A DNA stretch of 64,000 nucleotides from Prevotella sp. (GCA_017651265.1 JAGCDO010000067.1:1-64000); one strand, 5' to 3'. Shown: positions 17,804-27,933, counted from the stretch's first letter. Translations and numbers: made by a program. The notes: generated by a model not told the origin, from the letters alone.

Positions 17804-19303
17804 ATGAGTGACAGGTTATTTATTTTCGACACGACATTACGTGACGGAGAGCAGGTACCAGGGTGCCAGTTGAACACCGTTGAGAAGATCCAGGTGGCCA
17901 AGCAGCTGGAACAGTTGGGCGTAGATGTGATTGAAGCAGGCTTCCCGATTTCCAGTCCTGGCGACTTCAACTCGGTGATTGAAATCTCCAAGGCAGTGAC
18001 ATGGCCTACTATCTGCGCACTGACACGTGCCGTGCAGAAAGATATCGACATCGCAGCCGAGAGTCTGCAGTATGCCAAGCGCAAGCGCATCCACACGGGT
18101 ATCGGTACCAGCGACTCCCATATTAAATATAAGTTCAACTCCAATCGTGAGGAGATTATTGAACGTGCTGTGGAAGCGGTGAAGTATGCAAAGAAATATG
18201 TGGAGGACGTGGAGTTCTATGCCGAGGATGCGGGTCGCACGGAGAACGAATACCTGGCAAGGGTAATCGAGGCTGTTATCAAGGCTGGTGCCACCGTGGT
18301 GAACATCCCCGATACCACAGGCTACTGTCTGCCTGAGGAATACGGAGCCAAGATCAAGTATTTGATGGAGCATGTGGACGGAATCGATAAAGCCATTATC
18401 TCTACTCATTGTCATAATGACCTCGGTATGGCTACAGCCAACACCTTCAGCGGTATCATGAACGGTGCCCGTCAGGTGGAGGTAACTATCAACGGTATCG
18501 GTGAAAGGGCTGGTAACACCTCGCTTGAGGAAATCGCCATGATCCTGAAGTGCCACAAAGGACTGAATATCGACACAAACATCAACACCACCAAGATCTA
18601 TCCTACATCACGTATGGTGTCAGGATTGATGAACATGCCCGTACAGCCCAATAAGGCCATCGTAGGACGAAATGCCTTTGCGCACTCCAGCGGTATTCAT
18701 CAGGACGGCGTGTTGAAGAACGTGCAGACCTACGAGATTATCGATCCCAAGGATATCGGTCTTGAAGACAACTCTATCGTACTCACCGCTCGCAGCGGTC
18801 GTGCTGCCCTCAAGTACCGCTTAGAGGTACTGGGCGTGAGCATAGATGACGACCAGAAGCTTGACAAGCTCTATCAGAAGTTCCTCGCCATGGCCGACAG
18901 AAAGAAAGAGGTGAACGACGAGGATATCCTCACCTTGGCAGGTGCCGACCAGTCGGAGAACCATGCCGTACGTCTCGACTATCTGCAGGTAACGACAGGT
19001 ATGGGCGTACGCAGCGTAGCCAGCATCGGACTGGACATCAGTGGACAGAAGTTCGAGGCGGCCGCTACGGGTAACGGTCCTGTAGACGCTGCCATCAAGG
19101 CCTTGAAGAAGATTATCCTGAAGCAGATGACCTTGAAGGAGTTCACCATCCAGGCTATCTCGAAGGGCTCCGATGACATGGGTAAGGTACACATGCAGGT
19201 GGAGTACAACGGTAGTCTGTACTACGGCTTCGGTGCCAACACGGATATCGTCACCGCCTCGGTGGAAGCCTACATCGACTGTATCAACAAGTTTAGGAAT
19301 TAA
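17804..19303 (+). CDS. leuA: 2-isopropylmalate synthase
   Basis: A 499-residue cytoplasmic enzyme that condenses acetyl-CoA with 2-oxoisovalerate, the first committed step of leucine synthesis. The catalytic N-terminal barrel shows [14 protein letters not shown] at the start and the metal-binding [14 protein letters not shown] at about residue 200. A second HxSGIHQDG motif lies near 295. The C-terminal about 120 residues ([25 protein letters not shown]) form the allosteric leucine-binding domain, so feedback control is expected. It is the first gene after the attenuator, and leuC follows after a palindromic insertion. Confidence 0.95.
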   Translation: MSDRLFIFDTTLRDGEQVPGCQLNTVEKIQVAKQLEQLGVDVIEAGFPISSPGDFNSVIEISKAVTWPTICALTRAVQKDIDIAAESLQYAKRKRIHTGIGTSDSHIKYKFNSNREEIIERAVEAVKYAKKYVEDVEFYAEDAGRTENEYLARVIEAVIKAGATVVNIPDTTGYCLPEEYGAKIKYLMEHVDGIDKAIISTHCHNDLGMATANTFSGIMNGARQVEVTINGIGERAGNTSLEEIAMILKCHKGLNIDTNINTTKIYPTSRMVSGLMNMPVQPNKAIVGRNAFAHSSGIHQDGVLKNVQTYEIIDPKDIGLEDNSIVLTARSGRAALKYRLEVLGVSIDDDQKLDKLYQKFLAMADRKKEVNDEDILTLAGADQSENHAVRLDYLQVTTGMGVRSVASIGLDISGQKFEAAATGNGPVDAAIKALKKIILKQMTLKEFTIQAISKGSDDMGKVHMQVEYNGSLYYGFGANTDIVTASVEAYIDCINKFRN

Positions 19304-19307
19304 AAAA

Positions 19308-19443
19308 GACTCTCCCCCTTACCCCTCCCTGCGAGGGAGGGGAGTAGTATGAAGAATATAGAAAATATAGATAATATGGAAAAGAAATATCATCAAGTAG
19401 CATCTACTCCCATCCCTCACAGGGAGGGGCAAGGGGGTAGGTC
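19308..19443. mobile_element. MITE-like palindromic insertion at the leuC start
   Basis: A C-rich arm at 19308-19347 (CCCCCTTACCCCTCCCTG core) is matched in reverse complement by 19404-19443, with about 32 of 36 positions agreeing. Between them lie about 56 bp of A-rich sequence. The element fills the gap between leuA and leuC and covers the N-terminal codons of leuC. It has no transposase and is too short to be autonomous. Confidence 0.7.
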
Positions 19444-20833
19444 TACCCTTTTTGATAAGATTTGGGACAAGCACGTCGTACAGGTTGTTGACTACGGTCC
19501 TACACAATTGTATATCGATCGTCTGTACTGTCATGAGGTAACCACCCCGCAGGCGTTCGACGGTCTGAGGAAGCGTGGACTGAAATGCTTCCGTCCGCAG
19601 CAGGTGTTCTGTATGCCCGACCATAACACACCTACCCACGATCAGGATAAGCCGATAGAAGATCCTGTATCGAAGAAACAGGTGGATACACTGGCTAAGA
19701 ATGCAGCAGAGTTCGGACTGACCCACTATGGCATGATGGACAAGAATAACGGTATCATCCATGTGGTGGGACCGGAGAAAGGTCTTTCGCTGCCAGGCAT
19801 GACGATTGTCTGCGGTGACTCACATACCAGTACGCATGGAGCGATGGGGGCTATTGCCTTCGGCATCGGCACCTCAGAGGTGGAGATGGTACTGGCTTCG
19901 CAGTGTGTGCTTCAGCAGAAACCGAAGTCGATGCGCATCAGTATCAACGGGAAATTAGGTAGGGGAGTAACGGCCAAGGATGTGGCCCTCTACCTGATGA
20001 GTCAGATTACCACCAGCGGAGCCACGGGTTATTTCGTGGAATATGCTGGCGAGGTGGTGGAGAACCTGTCGATGGAAGGTCGTCTCACCCTGTGTAACCT
20101 CTCCATCGAGATGGGTGCTCGCGGCGGCTTTGTTGCTCCAGATGAAACCACCTTTGCGTATATCAAAGGACGTGAGTTTGCCCCTAAGGGTGAAGAATGG
20201 GATAAGTCTGTGGCCTATTGGCGTACATTGAAGAGTGGTGATGATGCGGTGTTCGACAAGGAGTTGTCGTTTGATGCAGCTGATATTGAACCCAGAATCA
20301 CCTATGGAACCAATCCAGGTATGGGCATCGGTATTACTGAGAAGGTACCTGCTCTGGAAAGTATCGATGAGGGTGGAAAGGCAAGTTTCCAGAAATCGTT
20401 GAATTACATGGGACTGACCGCCGGGGAGTTGTTGTTAGGACACCCAATCGACTATGTTTTCCTCGGTGCCTGCACCAATGGACGTATAGAGGACTTCCGT
20501 GCCTTTGCCTCTTTGGTGAAGGGAAAGAAGAAGGCTGCGAATGTCGTGGTATGGTTGGTTCCGGGCTCATGGGCTGTTGACCGTCAGATTCGTGAGGAAG
20601 GACTGGACCGTATCCTTGCCGATGCAGGCTTCGAGATCCGTCAACCGGGATGTTCTGCTTGTCTGGCCATGAATGATGACAAAGTGCCTGCAGGTAAATA
20701 CTGCGTCTCTACCGGTAACAGAAACTTCGAAGGTCGTCAAGGACCCGGTGCTCGTACCATCCTGGCCTCTCCACTCACAGCTGCTGCCGCCGCAGTAACA
20801 GGTGTGCTCACCGACCCGAGAGAACTGATGTAA
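19349..20833 (+). CDS. leuC: 3-isopropylmalate dehydratase large subunit
   Basis: A 494-residue aconitase-family protein that with LeuD isomerises 2- to 3-isopropylmalate using a 4Fe-4S cluster. The cluster cysteines are seen in FLGACTNGR and in [10 protein letters not shown] near the C-terminus; [15 protein letters not shown] lies near residue 150. The family normally begins [10 protein letters not shown]. Here [13 protein letters not shown] starts only at about residue 32, and the canonical ATG is missing. The preceding residues are encoded by a palindromic insertion that also supplies the start codon (ATG 19349, or ATG 19376 after nine residues). The extension is probably tolerated, since the rest is intact. 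Confidence 0.93.
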   Translation: MKNIENIDNMEKKYHQVASTPIPHREGQGGRSTLFDKIWDKHVVQVVDYGPTQLYIDRLYCHEVTTPQAFDGLRKRGLKCFRPQQVFCMPDHNTPTHDQDKPIEDPVSKKQVDTLAKNAAEFGLTHYGMMDKNNGIIHVVGPEKGLSLPGMTIVCGDSHTSTHGAMGAIAFGIGTSEVEMVLASQCVLQQKPKSMRISINGKLGRGVTAKDVALYLMSQITTSGATGYFVEYAGEVVENLSMEGRLTLCNLSIEMGARGGFVAPDETTFAYIKGREFAPKGEEWDKSVAYWRTLKSGDDAVFDKELSFDAADIEPRITYGTNPGMGIGITEKVPALESIDEGGKASFQKSLNYMGLTAGELLLGHPIDYVFLGACTNGRIEDFRAFASLVKGKKKAANVVVWLVPGSWAVDRQIREEGLDRILADAGFEIRQPGCSACLAMNDDKVPAGKYCVSTGNRNFEGRQGPGARTILASPLTAAAAAVTGVLTDPRELM

Positions 20834-20858
20834 TTGGGAATTGAAAATTGAAAAATCA
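20832..20858 (+). repeat. Short 7-bp tandem tract before leuD
   Basis: GAATTGA, AAATTGA and AAAATC units fill the gap between the leuC stop and the leuD ATG at 20859. An in-frame TTG at 20841 belongs to this tract and is not needed as a start. Confidence 0.6.
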
Positions 20859-21452
20859 ATGAAACAGAAATTTGATACAATCATAAGTACATGCGTTCCT
20901 CTTCCATTAGAGAACGTAGATACAGATCAGATCATACCAGCACGGTTTCTGAAAGCAACCGATAAGGAAGGCTTCGGCGAGAACCTGTTTCGTGACTGGC
21001 GGTATGACAAGAACGGAGAACTCGTGAAGGATTTCGTGCTGAACAATCCAACCTACAGCGGCTGCATCCTCGTGGCAGGTAAGAATTTTGGCAGTGGCTC
21101 ATCGCGTGAACATGCTGCCTGGGCTATCGCCGGCTATGGGTTCCGCGTGGTGATCAGCAGCTTCTTTGCGGATATCCACAAGAACAACGAACTGAACAAC
21201 TTCGTACTACCCGTGCAGGTAAGTGATGATTTTCTTGCAGAGTTGTTCCAGACCATCAAAGAGAATCCGAAAACACAGGTGGAAGTCAACCTTCCTAATC
21301 AAACGGTAACAAATATGGTTACCGGACGACAGGAGCATTTCGAGATCAACGGCTACAAGAAACACTGTCTGATGAACGGACTGGATGATATCGACTACCT
21401 GCTGCAGAACAAGGATAAGATTGAGTGCTGGGAAACGAATAATAAAGGATAG
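20859..21452 (+). CDS. leuD: 3-isopropylmalate dehydratase small subunit
   Basis: A 197-residue swivel-domain subunit that completes the LeuCD isomerase. It has the expected [14 protein letters not shown] near the N-terminus and [17 protein letters not shown] near residue 70, which binds substrate. The ATG at 20859 gives the usual beginning ([11 protein letters not shown]). An earlier TTG would only add residues from the repeat tract. The stop is two bases before the next ATG, so translation of the following synthase may be coupled. Confidence 0.95.
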   Translation: MKQKFDTIISTCVPLPLENVDTDQIIPARFLKATDKEGFGENLFRDWRYDKNGELVKDFVLNNPTYSGCILVAGKNFGSGSSREHAAWAIAGYGFRVVISSFFADIHKNNELNNFVLPVQVSDDFLAELFQTIKENPKTQVEVNLPNQTVTNMVTGRQEHFEINGYKKHCLMNGLDDIDYLLQNKDKIECWETNNKG

Positions 21453-21454
21453 AC

Positions 21455-23029
21455 ATGGGAACGAGTGAACAAATCAACTCATATAACCGCATCCAGCCGT
21501 TCGTGGAGATCATGGACTGTACGCTGCGCGATGGTGAGCAGACTTCCGGTGTGAGCTTTTTGCCACACGAGAAGTTGATGATTGCCAGGATGTTGCTGAA
21601 GGACATCAACGTGGATCGTATCGAGGTGGCCTCTGCAAAGGTGAGCGATGGTGACAAAGATGCTGTGAAGATGATCTGTCGCTATGCCCGTCAGATAGAC
21701 ATGCTCGACCGAGTCGAGGTACTGGGCTTCGTTGATGGAGGCGACTCCATCGAGTGGATTGCCGAGACGGGTTGTAAGGTGGTGAACCTGCTGGCTAAGG
21801 GTAGTGAGAAACACTGTCGCGGTCAGTTGAAGAAATCCGTAGAGGAGCATGTAGCCGATATCAAGGAGTGTTTGGCTTGTGCCGATCGTCTTGGTATGAG
21901 CGTGAATCTCTATTTGGAGGACTGGAGCAACGGCATGAAGGAGTCGCCTGAGTATGTCTATGCCATGCTCGATGCGTTGACACAGACGTCCATCCGTAGA
22001 TTCATGCTCCCCGATACCTTGGGCGTTCTAAATCCCTTACAGGTAATCGAGTACATGCGGAAGATGCAGAAACGCTATCCCAACACGCATTTCGACTTCC
22101 ATGCGCATAACGACTACGATCTGGCGGTGAGTAACTCATTGGCAGCGGTGTTGAGCGGATGTAAAGGATTGCATGTTACGGTGAACGGTCTGGGTGAACG
22201 TTGTGGTAATGCACCGCTGTCGAGTGTGCAGGTAATTCTCAAGGACCAGTTCCATGCCAAGACGAATATTCATGAGGACCGACTGAATGATATCAGTAGG
22301 TTGGTGGAGGGCTACAGCGGCATTGCCATTGCACCCAACCAGCCGGTCATTGGTGAGAACGTGTTTACGCAGGTGGCAGGTATTCATGCCGACGGCGATC
22401 ACAAGGCAGGTCTCTATTATAACCTCCTGAAGCCAGAACGGTTCGGTCGTAAGCGCGAATATGCGCTGGGTAAGAATAGCGGAAAAGCGAATATTGCCAA
22501 GAACCTTGAGGAACTGGGACTGGAACTGACACCTGAGCAGACCAAGAGGGTGACGATGCGTATCACTGAGCTGGGTGATAAGAAGGAACTGGTGACACAG
22601 GACGATCTGCCGTACATTGTTTCTGATGTGCTGAAGCACGACGCACCGGAGGATAAGGTAAAGCTGGTAAGCTATGTGGTGTCAACAGCCTATGGTTTGA
22701 AGCCAGGCGCAAATGTCAAGGTGGAGATCAACGGGAAACAGTATGAGGCTTCCGCCACAGGCGACGGTCAGTATGATGCGTTCGTGAAGTCATTGCGCTA
22801 TATCTATAAGAAGTATCTCGACCGTACATTCCCCATCTTGGCCAACTATGCCGTGACCATCCCGCCGGGCGGTCGTACGGATGCCTTGGTACAGACTGTC
22901 ATCACCTGGAACAACAACGGGAAGATGATACGCACACGCGGTCTGGATGCAGACCAAACGGAGGCGGCTATCAAGGCCACCTTCAAGATGTTGAACATTT
23001 TTGAATTGGAACAAACAAATAAAGAATAA
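21455..23029 (+). CDS. Second isopropylmalate-synthase-like enzyme (possible citramalate synthase)
   Basis: A 524-residue DRE-TIM family acyltransferase. It has MDCTLRDGEQTSGVSF at residues 19-34, FDFHAHNDYDLAVSN near 210 and HADGDHKAG near 310, followed by a C-terminal LeuA-type allosteric domain (EASATGDGQYDAFVKSLR). It differs clearly from LeuA in the same operon, so it is not a simple duplicate. Citramalate synthase (pyruvate plus acetyl-CoA), the first step of a threonine-independent isoleucine route that also uses LeuCD and LeuB, would fit its place and the Ile-rich leader peptide. That role is an inference. A homocitrate or second isopropylmalate synthase is possible. Confidence 0.8.
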   Translation: MGTSEQINSYNRIQPFVEIMDCTLRDGEQTSGVSFLPHEKLMIARMLLKDINVDRIEVASAKVSDGDKDAVKMICRYARQIDMLDRVEVLGFVDGGDSIEWIAETGCKVVNLLAKGSEKHCRGQLKKSVEEHVADIKECLACADRLGMSVNLYLEDWSNGMKESPEYVYAMLDALTQTSIRRFMLPDTLGVLNPLQVIEYMRKMQKRYPNTHFDFHAHNDYDLAVSNSLAAVLSGCKGLHVTVNGLGERCGNAPLSSVQVILKDQFHAKTNIHEDRLNDISRLVEGYSGIAIAPNQPVIGENVFTQVAGIHADGDHKAGLYYNLLKPERFGRKREYALGKNSGKANIAKNLEELGLELTPEQTKRVTMRITELGDKKELVTQDDLPYIVSDVLKHDAPEDKVKLVSYVVSTAYGLKPGANVKVEINGKQYEASATGDGQYDAFVKSLRYIYKKYLDRTFPILANYAVTIPPGGRTDALVQTVITWNNNGKMIRTRGLDADQTEAAIKATFKMLNIFELEQTNKE

Positions 23030-23032
23030 GAT

Positions 23033-24094
23033 ATGAAACTGAACATTGCAGTACTGCCGGGAGATGGTATCGGACCGGAGATTATGAAACAGGGTGTGGC
23101 CGTGATGGAGGCCATTGCGGAGAAATACAACCATGAGTTCCGCTATGAAGAGGCTCTTTGTGGCGCCCACGGGATTGATGAGGTAGGGGATCCGTTTCCG
23201 GAGGAGACGTTCCAGACCTGTATGCGGGCGGATGCTGTGCTCTTTGCAGCGGTAGGTGATCTGCGTTTCGACAATGATCCAACGGCGAAGGTACGACCGG
23301 AAACGGGTCTGCTGGCTATGCGCAAGAAATTAGGTCTGTTTGCGAATGTACGACCCGTAGCCACCTTCGACTGTCTGTTACATAAGAGTCCTTTGAAAGA
23401 GGAACTGTTAAAGGGTGCCGACTTCGTGGTGATCCGTGAGCTGACGGGTGGTATGTATTTCGGTGAGAAGTACCAGGACAATGACAAGGCTTATGATACG
23501 AATGTCTATACCCGTCCGGAAATAGAACGTATCCTGAAGGTAGGATTTGAAATGGCCATGACTCGTAAGAAGCATCTCACCGTGGTAGATAAGGCGAATG
23601 TGCTGGCCTCGTCACGCCTGTGGCGACAGATTGCACAGGAGATGGAACCGTTGTATCCAGAGGTGACAACCGACTATATGTTTATCGACAATGCTTCCAT
23701 GCGCGTTCTCACAGAACCGCGGTTCTTTGATGTCATTGTCACGGAGAACACCTTCGGAGATATCCTTACCGACGAAACCAGCTGCATTACGGGAAGCATG
23801 GGACTGCAGCCCTCATCTTCGTTAGGCGAACATACACCGCTCTTTGAACCGGTACATGGCTCCTGGCCGCAAGCTGCAGGACAGAACCGCGCCAATCCGC
23901 TGGCACAGATTCTCTCAGCTGCGATGCTTTTGGAACATTTCGGCTTAACAAAGGAAGGCGCAAAGGTGCGCGAAGCAGTCAATGCCAGTCTGGATGCCCT
24001 TGTCCGTACCCCTGAGATTCAGGTGGAAGGCGGTAAGCAGTATGGTACCAAAGAAGTAGGAGAGTGGATCGTTGACTATATCCGGAACCATTGA
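23033..24094 (+). CDS. leuB: 3-isopropylmalate dehydrogenase
   Basis: A 353-residue NAD-dependent decarboxylating dehydrogenase, the last operon-specific step to 2-oxoisocaproate. The N-terminus ([16 protein letters not shown]) and the [21 protein letters not shown] stretch carry the family's metal and cofactor residues; [13 protein letters not shown] near residue 275 is the NAD site. It follows the second synthase after 3 bp and closes the operon. A minus-strand small RNA candidate ends 8 bp beyond its stop codon. Confidence 0.96.
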   Translation: MKLNIAVLPGDGIGPEIMKQGVAVMEAIAEKYNHEFRYEEALCGAHGIDEVGDPFPEETFQTCMRADAVLFAAVGDLRFDNDPTAKVRPETGLLAMRKKLGLFANVRPVATFDCLLHKSPLKEELLKGADFVVIRELTGGMYFGEKYQDNDKAYDTNVYTRPEIERILKVGFEMAMTRKKHLTVVDKANVLASSRLWRQIAQEMEPLYPEVTTDYMFIDNASMRVLTEPRFFDVIVTENTFGDILTDETSCITGSMGLQPSSSLGEHTPLFEPVHGSWPQAAGQNRANPLAQILSAAMLLEHFGLTKEGAKVREAVNASLDALVRTPEIQVEGGKQYGTKEVGEWIVDYIRNH

Positions 24095-24101
24095 AAAAGG
24101 C

Positions 24102-24188
24102 AAAAAAAAAGTGACAAGCTTCACAGCTGATCACTTCACATCTCAATAGGTATTAGTTTTTAAGGTAAAAAGATTGTTTTCAGGATAA
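24102..24188 (-). ncRNA. Putative small RNA convergent to leuB
   Basis: On the minus strand a full promoter is present: TTTG (24225-24222), 20 bp, TATCTTTG (24201-24194). About 50-80 nt downstream a terminator follows: AAGTGA (24136-24131) pairs with TCACTT (24114-24109), with AGCT paired inside, then nine T residues (24110-24102). The transcript would be about 85 nt. No open frame of note is inside. It ends next to the leuB stop and could touch the 3' end of the leu mRNA, but any target is unknown. Confidence 0.55.
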
Positions 24189-24397
24189 CGCTGCAAAGAT
24201 ACGGCACTTTTTTTTAATAACCAAATGTTTTTCTTATATAATTTTTATTAAAAAGGTTGTGTGGGTACACACGTTGATTTATTAAGATTATTTAAGAAAT
24301 AATCGATGCAAACGATTGACAAAGACGAACCAAACCGATTCCAGATAGAGAGAAAAGACCAAAAATAGGCTGTACAGCATGTTTTTCGTTCAAATAG

Positions 24398-24428
24398 TTG
24401 GCTATGTCGCAAAAAATGTGTAATATTG
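24398..24428 (+). promoter_or_regulatory. Promoter of paaK
   Basis: TTG at 24398-24400, 20 bp, TAATATTG at 24421-24428 (one mismatch to TAnnTTTG). The start codon is at 24457. The rest of the gap 24226-24397 shows nothing that I can name. Confidence 0.5.
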
Positions 24429-24456
24429 CAGGCCAAAAGGAATAATTACTATAATA

Positions 24457-25770
24457 ATGAAAGATATAAAGGAATACTGGCAGCCGGAATTGGAGACAAT
24501 GCCACGTGAGGAACTGGAGAAACTCCAGGTGAAGAAACTGAAAGAAAGTATTAAGGTAGCCATGAAGAGTAAGTTCTACGGCAAACGCTTTGCCGAGTTA
24601 GGACTTACCCCTGATGACTTCAACACTGTAGCGGATATCCGTAAGATTCCGTTTACCACCAAACAGGACCTGAGGGATAACTATCCTTTCGGACTGGTGG
24701 GTGGTGATATGAAAGATGCGATCCGTATCCACTCTACCAGTGGTACTACTGGTCATCCTACCGTGGTAACCTATTCTCGTCATGACATTGATTCATGGGC
24801 TAACATGATTGCCCGCGACATGTACATGGTGGGCTGCCGTGATACCGACGTGTTCCAGAACTCTTCTGGTTACGGTATGTTTACTGGCGGTCTTGGCTTC
24901 CAGTACGGTGCCGAGAAACTGGGTGCAACAACGGTTCCTGCAGCTGCAGGTAACTCCAAGCGCCAGATTATGTTCATCAAGGACTTCGGAACCACTTGTC
25001 TTCATGCTATTCCCAGCTATGCGATCCGACTGGCTGAGGTGTTCCAGGAAGAGGGCGTAGATCCTAAGTCCACAAAACTCCGCACGCTCTTTATCGGTGC
25101 TGAGCCGCATACTGATGAGCAACGTAAGCGTATTGAGCGTTTGCTGGGTGTGAAGGCTTACAACTCGTTTGGAATGACCGAAATGAACGGTCCTGGTGTG
25201 GCCTTCGAGTGCAAGGAACAGGATGGTATGCACCTTTGGGAAGACAACTATATCCTTGAGATTGTGGATCCTGACACGCTGGAGCCGGTGCCCGATGGCG
25301 AGATCGGTGAGATGGTGCTTACCACACTCGATCGTACAATGATGCCCATCCTGCGCTATCGTACCCGTGACCTGACCCGTATCATCCCTGGCGAATGTAA
25401 GTGCGGACGTACACACCGTCGTATTGACCGTATCAAGGGACGTACCGACGATATGTTCATCATCAAGGGTGTGAACGTGTTCCCGATGCAGGTGGAGAAG
25501 ATCCTCGTGCAGTATCCGGGTCTGGGTAGCAATTACCTGATTACCTTGGACACGGAGGATGATAATGATATCATGACCGTTGAGGTTGAATTGGACGATA
25601 TCCATACCGATGTATATCCTGAGCTTCAGAAGATGACACGTGATATCCAGCGTGCTCTGAAGGATGAGATCCTGCTTACACCGAGAGTGAAACTGGTGAA
25701 GAAAGGTTCTCTGCCTGTAAGCGAAGGTAAGGCTGTTCGTGTGAAAGATCTTCGCGAAGGACGTTCATAA
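24457..25770 (+). CDS. paaK: Phenylacetate-CoA ligase
   Basis: A 437-residue adenylate-forming enzyme that activates phenylacetate, or a related aryl acid, to its CoA thioester with ATP. The AMP-binding motif is HSTSGTTGHPTVVTY near residue 92, followed by NSFGMTEMNGPGVAFEC near 235 and the hinge region YRTRDLTRI near 305. Length and order match PaaK-type ligases widespread in Bacteroidales, where they probably serve branched-chain or aryl 2-oxoacid metabolism through indolepyruvate or phenylacetate. No ferredoxin oxidoreductase subunit lies beside it here. The DUF3256 gene follows after 6 bp. Confidence 0.92.
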   Translation: MKDIKEYWQPELETMPREELEKLQVKKLKESIKVAMKSKFYGKRFAELGLTPDDFNTVADIRKIPFTTKQDLRDNYPFGLVGGDMKDAIRIHSTSGTTGHPTVVTYSRHDIDSWANMIARDMYMVGCRDTDVFQNSSGYGMFTGGLGFQYGAEKLGATTVPAAAGNSKRQIMFIKDFGTTCLHAIPSYAIRLAEVFQEEGVDPKSTKLRTLFIGAEPHTDEQRKRIERLLGVKAYNSFGMTEMNGPGVAFECKEQDGMHLWEDNYILEIVDPDTLEPVPDGEIGEMVLTTLDRTMMPILRYRTRDLTRIIPGECKCGRTHRRIDRIKGRTDDMFIIKGVNVFPMQVEKILVQYPGLGSNYLITLDTEDDNDIMTVEVELDDIHTDVYPELQKMTRDIQRALKDEILLTPRVKLVKKGSLPVSEGKAVRVKDLREGRS

Positions 25771-25776
25771 TGTATC

Positions 25777-26424
25777 ATGAAAAGGTTTTTTATCTCATTG
25801 ACTTTATGCGTATTAGCATCGCTCGTTAATGCGCAGGTTTTAATGCGGGATGTGTGGTTGTCAATGCCTGACAGTATCCTACCGTATTTGAACAAGAACC
25901 TGCGTACGGAACATGTTGATTTCGTGGATATGCATGTGAAGTCGGAGGTGAAGAACCTGTTGCATGAGAACGGTGTATTGGATACGCTCACGAATGATTT
26001 TGCAGCTTATTATCTGCCACAGTCATCGACGCTGGAGATGAAACTGTTGACAAAAGCTGATTCTACACAGGTGATCTGTATGGTGAAGACCGTGAAGGCA
26101 CCTGAGGCAGAGAGTGAGATCCGTTTTTTTGATACATCGTGGAACCCCATTGCTGCTGATTTCGGACTACCTCTCCATGTGTCGGAAGGGGATATCCTGA
26201 AGCAGTTTACAATCAAGCCTTCGGATATGACAGATAACCGTTTCGAAGAACTGAGTAAGATGATTGATCCTGTGATGCTATCTGCATCTCTCGATATCTC
26301 TTCTCCTGTGATTACTCTTCGTTTGAGTACTCCAGTACTGACGAAACAGGAAAAGGATGACGTATCGGTCATTGCTAAGCAAATAAGTTTTAAATGGGAC
26401 GGAACAATATTTAAAGAATATTAA
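25777..26424 (+). CDS. DUF3256 family exported protein
   Basis: A 215-residue protein with a signal peptide (MKRFFISLTLCVLASLVNA, cut before QVLMRD). The mature part has the DUF3256 pattern beginning RDVWLSMPDSILPYLNKN. This family is confined to Bacteroidales and its function is unknown. It begins 6 bp after the paaK stop and probably shares that transcript. Periplasmic location is inferred. Confidence 0.85.
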   Translation: MKRFFISLTLCVLASLVNAQVLMRDVWLSMPDSILPYLNKNLRTEHVDFVDMHVKSEVKNLLHENGVLDTLTNDFAAYYLPQSSTLEMKLLTKADSTQVICMVKTVKAPEAESEIRFFDTSWNPIAADFGLPLHVSEGDILKQFTIKPSDMTDNRFEELSKMIDPVMLSASLDISSPVITLRLSTPVLTKQEKDDVSVIAKQISFKWDGTIFKEY

Positions 26425-26451
26425 TTATCATGGTCAAACCGGTGTAAGTCA

Positions 26452-26557
26452 TTGTAGATTAGAAGAAAAGTAGTAATTTTGCACTGTGTTTTTCATGGTA
26501 TTAGATTATTAAGGTTAATAAAGATTGATTGTCGTGAGACAATCAATTTTTTTTTGC
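26452..26557 (+). ncRNA. Putative small RNA or attenuated leader
   Basis: A promoter TTG (26452-26454)-N19-TAATTTTG (26474-26481) is followed within 75 nt by a strong terminator. ATTGATTGT (26524-26532) pairs exactly with ACAATCAAT (26539-26547), followed by a run of T to 26555. A smaller hairpin TTATTAA/TTAATAA precedes it. The transcript would be about 26488-26557 (70 nt). A separate promoter for the next gene follows at 26564-26595, so this unit need not be part of that mRNA. Confidence 0.5.
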
Positions 26558-26563
26558 TATATA

Positions 26564-26595
26564 TTTGCTGTTATAAAGAATTTGCGTTATCTTTG
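26564..26595 (+). promoter_or_regulatory. Promoter of the nucleoside transporter gene
   Basis: TTTG at 26564-26567, 20 bp, TATCTTTG at 26588-26595. This rules out the upstream in-frame start at 26479 and supports the ATG at 26620. Confidence 0.75.
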
Positions 26596-26619
26596 CGGTC
26601 AAATATTAACAAAAAGCGT

Positions 26620-27933
26620 ATGAATCTGAAATTCCGTTTGTCGCTGATGAACTTCCTGGAGTTCGCAGTATGGGGCGCCTACCTCACATGTATGGGCAAT
26701 TACCTGGGAGTAGCAGGTCTGGGTGATAAGATCTCCTGGTTCTATGCCATCCAAGGTATTGTTAGCATCTTTATGCCCACCCTGATGGGTATCGTAGCAG
26801 ATAAGTATATCCAGCCACAGCGGTTGCTGGGATTGTGCCATCTGCTGGCAGGAGCCTTCATGCTGGGCTGCTGGTGGATGGGCATGCAGGCAGGGTTCGG
26901 CAACGAACTGCCCAATAAGTCGGCCTTTATCGCCGTCTATACGCTGAGTGTGGCCTTCTTTATGCCGACGATTGCCCTGGCAAACACCACGGCCTTTACG
27001 ATTCTGAAGAACAACGGACTGGATACAGTGAAGGATTTCCCGCCCATCCGTGTGTTAGGAACGGTGGGCTTCATCGCAACGATGTGGTTCGTGAACTGTG
27101 CTGTATGGCAGGATGGATCGTTCTCCATGACCTTGGCCGACAGTGCACATAAATTCCAATATACCTACATGCAGTTCTTTGTATCAGGCATTTTAAGTCT
27201 GGTACTCTTTGCCTATTGTTTCACTTTACCGGAGTGCAAGGTGGAGAAGAAGGCAGAGAAGAAATCGCTGGCAGAGAGTCTGGGCCTCAACGCCTTCAAA
27301 CTGTTCAAGCGCAGACAGATGGCTCTGTTCTTCATCTTCTCAGCGCTGCTCGGTATGTGTCTGCAGGTGACCAATGGCTATGCGGGTCCGTTCATCACCA
27401 GCTTCAAGGGTAGCGCCGATGCTGCCGTGGCTACATCATTTGCAGCCAATAATGCTACGCTGCTCACCTCAATCTCACAGATCAGTGAGGCCTTGTGTAT
27501 CCTGATGATTCCTTTCTTCCTCAAGCGATACGGTATCAAGGTGGTAATGCTCATGTCAATGTTTGCATGGGTGTTCCGCTTTGGCTTCTTCGGTGTGGGT
27601 AATCCCGCCATGCCCGGGGTGATATTCTTTATCCTCTCTTGTATCGTCTATGGCGTTGCCTTCGACTTCTTCAATGTTTCTGGTGGTATCTTTGTCGATC
27701 AGGAGTGCGAACCTTCCATCAAGGCTTCTGCGCAGGGATTGTTCATGATGATGACCAATGGTATCGGTGCTACAGTGGGAACGCTGGCTGCTGGCGAGAT
27801 TGTCAATAACTATTGTACATGGAAAGACGGCTTCCTGATGGGTGACTGGCAGGCTTGCTGGTTTATCTTCGCTGCCTTTGCATTGGTTGTTGGTATTGCG
27901 TTCGCTTTGGTTTTCAAGCCCGAGAAGAAATAG
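26620..27933 (+). CDS. Nucleoside:H+ symporter-type MFS transporter
   Basis: A 437-residue inner-membrane protein with about 12 hydrophobic helices. The N-terminus (RLSLMNFLEFAVWGAYLTCM) and the following GDKISWFYAIQGIVSIFMP resemble the NupG/XapB nucleoside permease branch of the MFS. It probably imports nucleosides with protons. The start at 26620 follows its promoter by 24 nt. rsmE starts 6 bp after its stop. Confidence 0.85.
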   Translation: MNLKFRLSLMNFLEFAVWGAYLTCMGNYLGVAGLGDKISWFYAIQGIVSIFMPTLMGIVADKYIQPQRLLGLCHLLAGAFMLGCWWMGMQAGFGNELPNKSAFIAVYTLSVAFFMPTIALANTTAFTILKNNGLDTVKDFPPIRVLGTVGFIATMWFVNCAVWQDGSFSMTLADSAHKFQYTYMQFFVSGILSLVLFAYCFTLPECKVEKKAEKKSLAESLGLNAFKLFKRRQMALFFIFSALLGMCLQVTNGYAGPFITSFKGSADAAVATSFAANNATLLTSISQISEALCILMIPFFLKRYGIKVVMLMSMFAWVFRFGFFGVGNPAMPGVIFFILSCIVYGVAFDFFNVSGGIFVDQECEPSIKASAQGLFMMMTNGIGATVGTLAAGEIVNNYCTWKDGFLMGDWQACWFIFAAFALVVGIAFALVFKPEKK

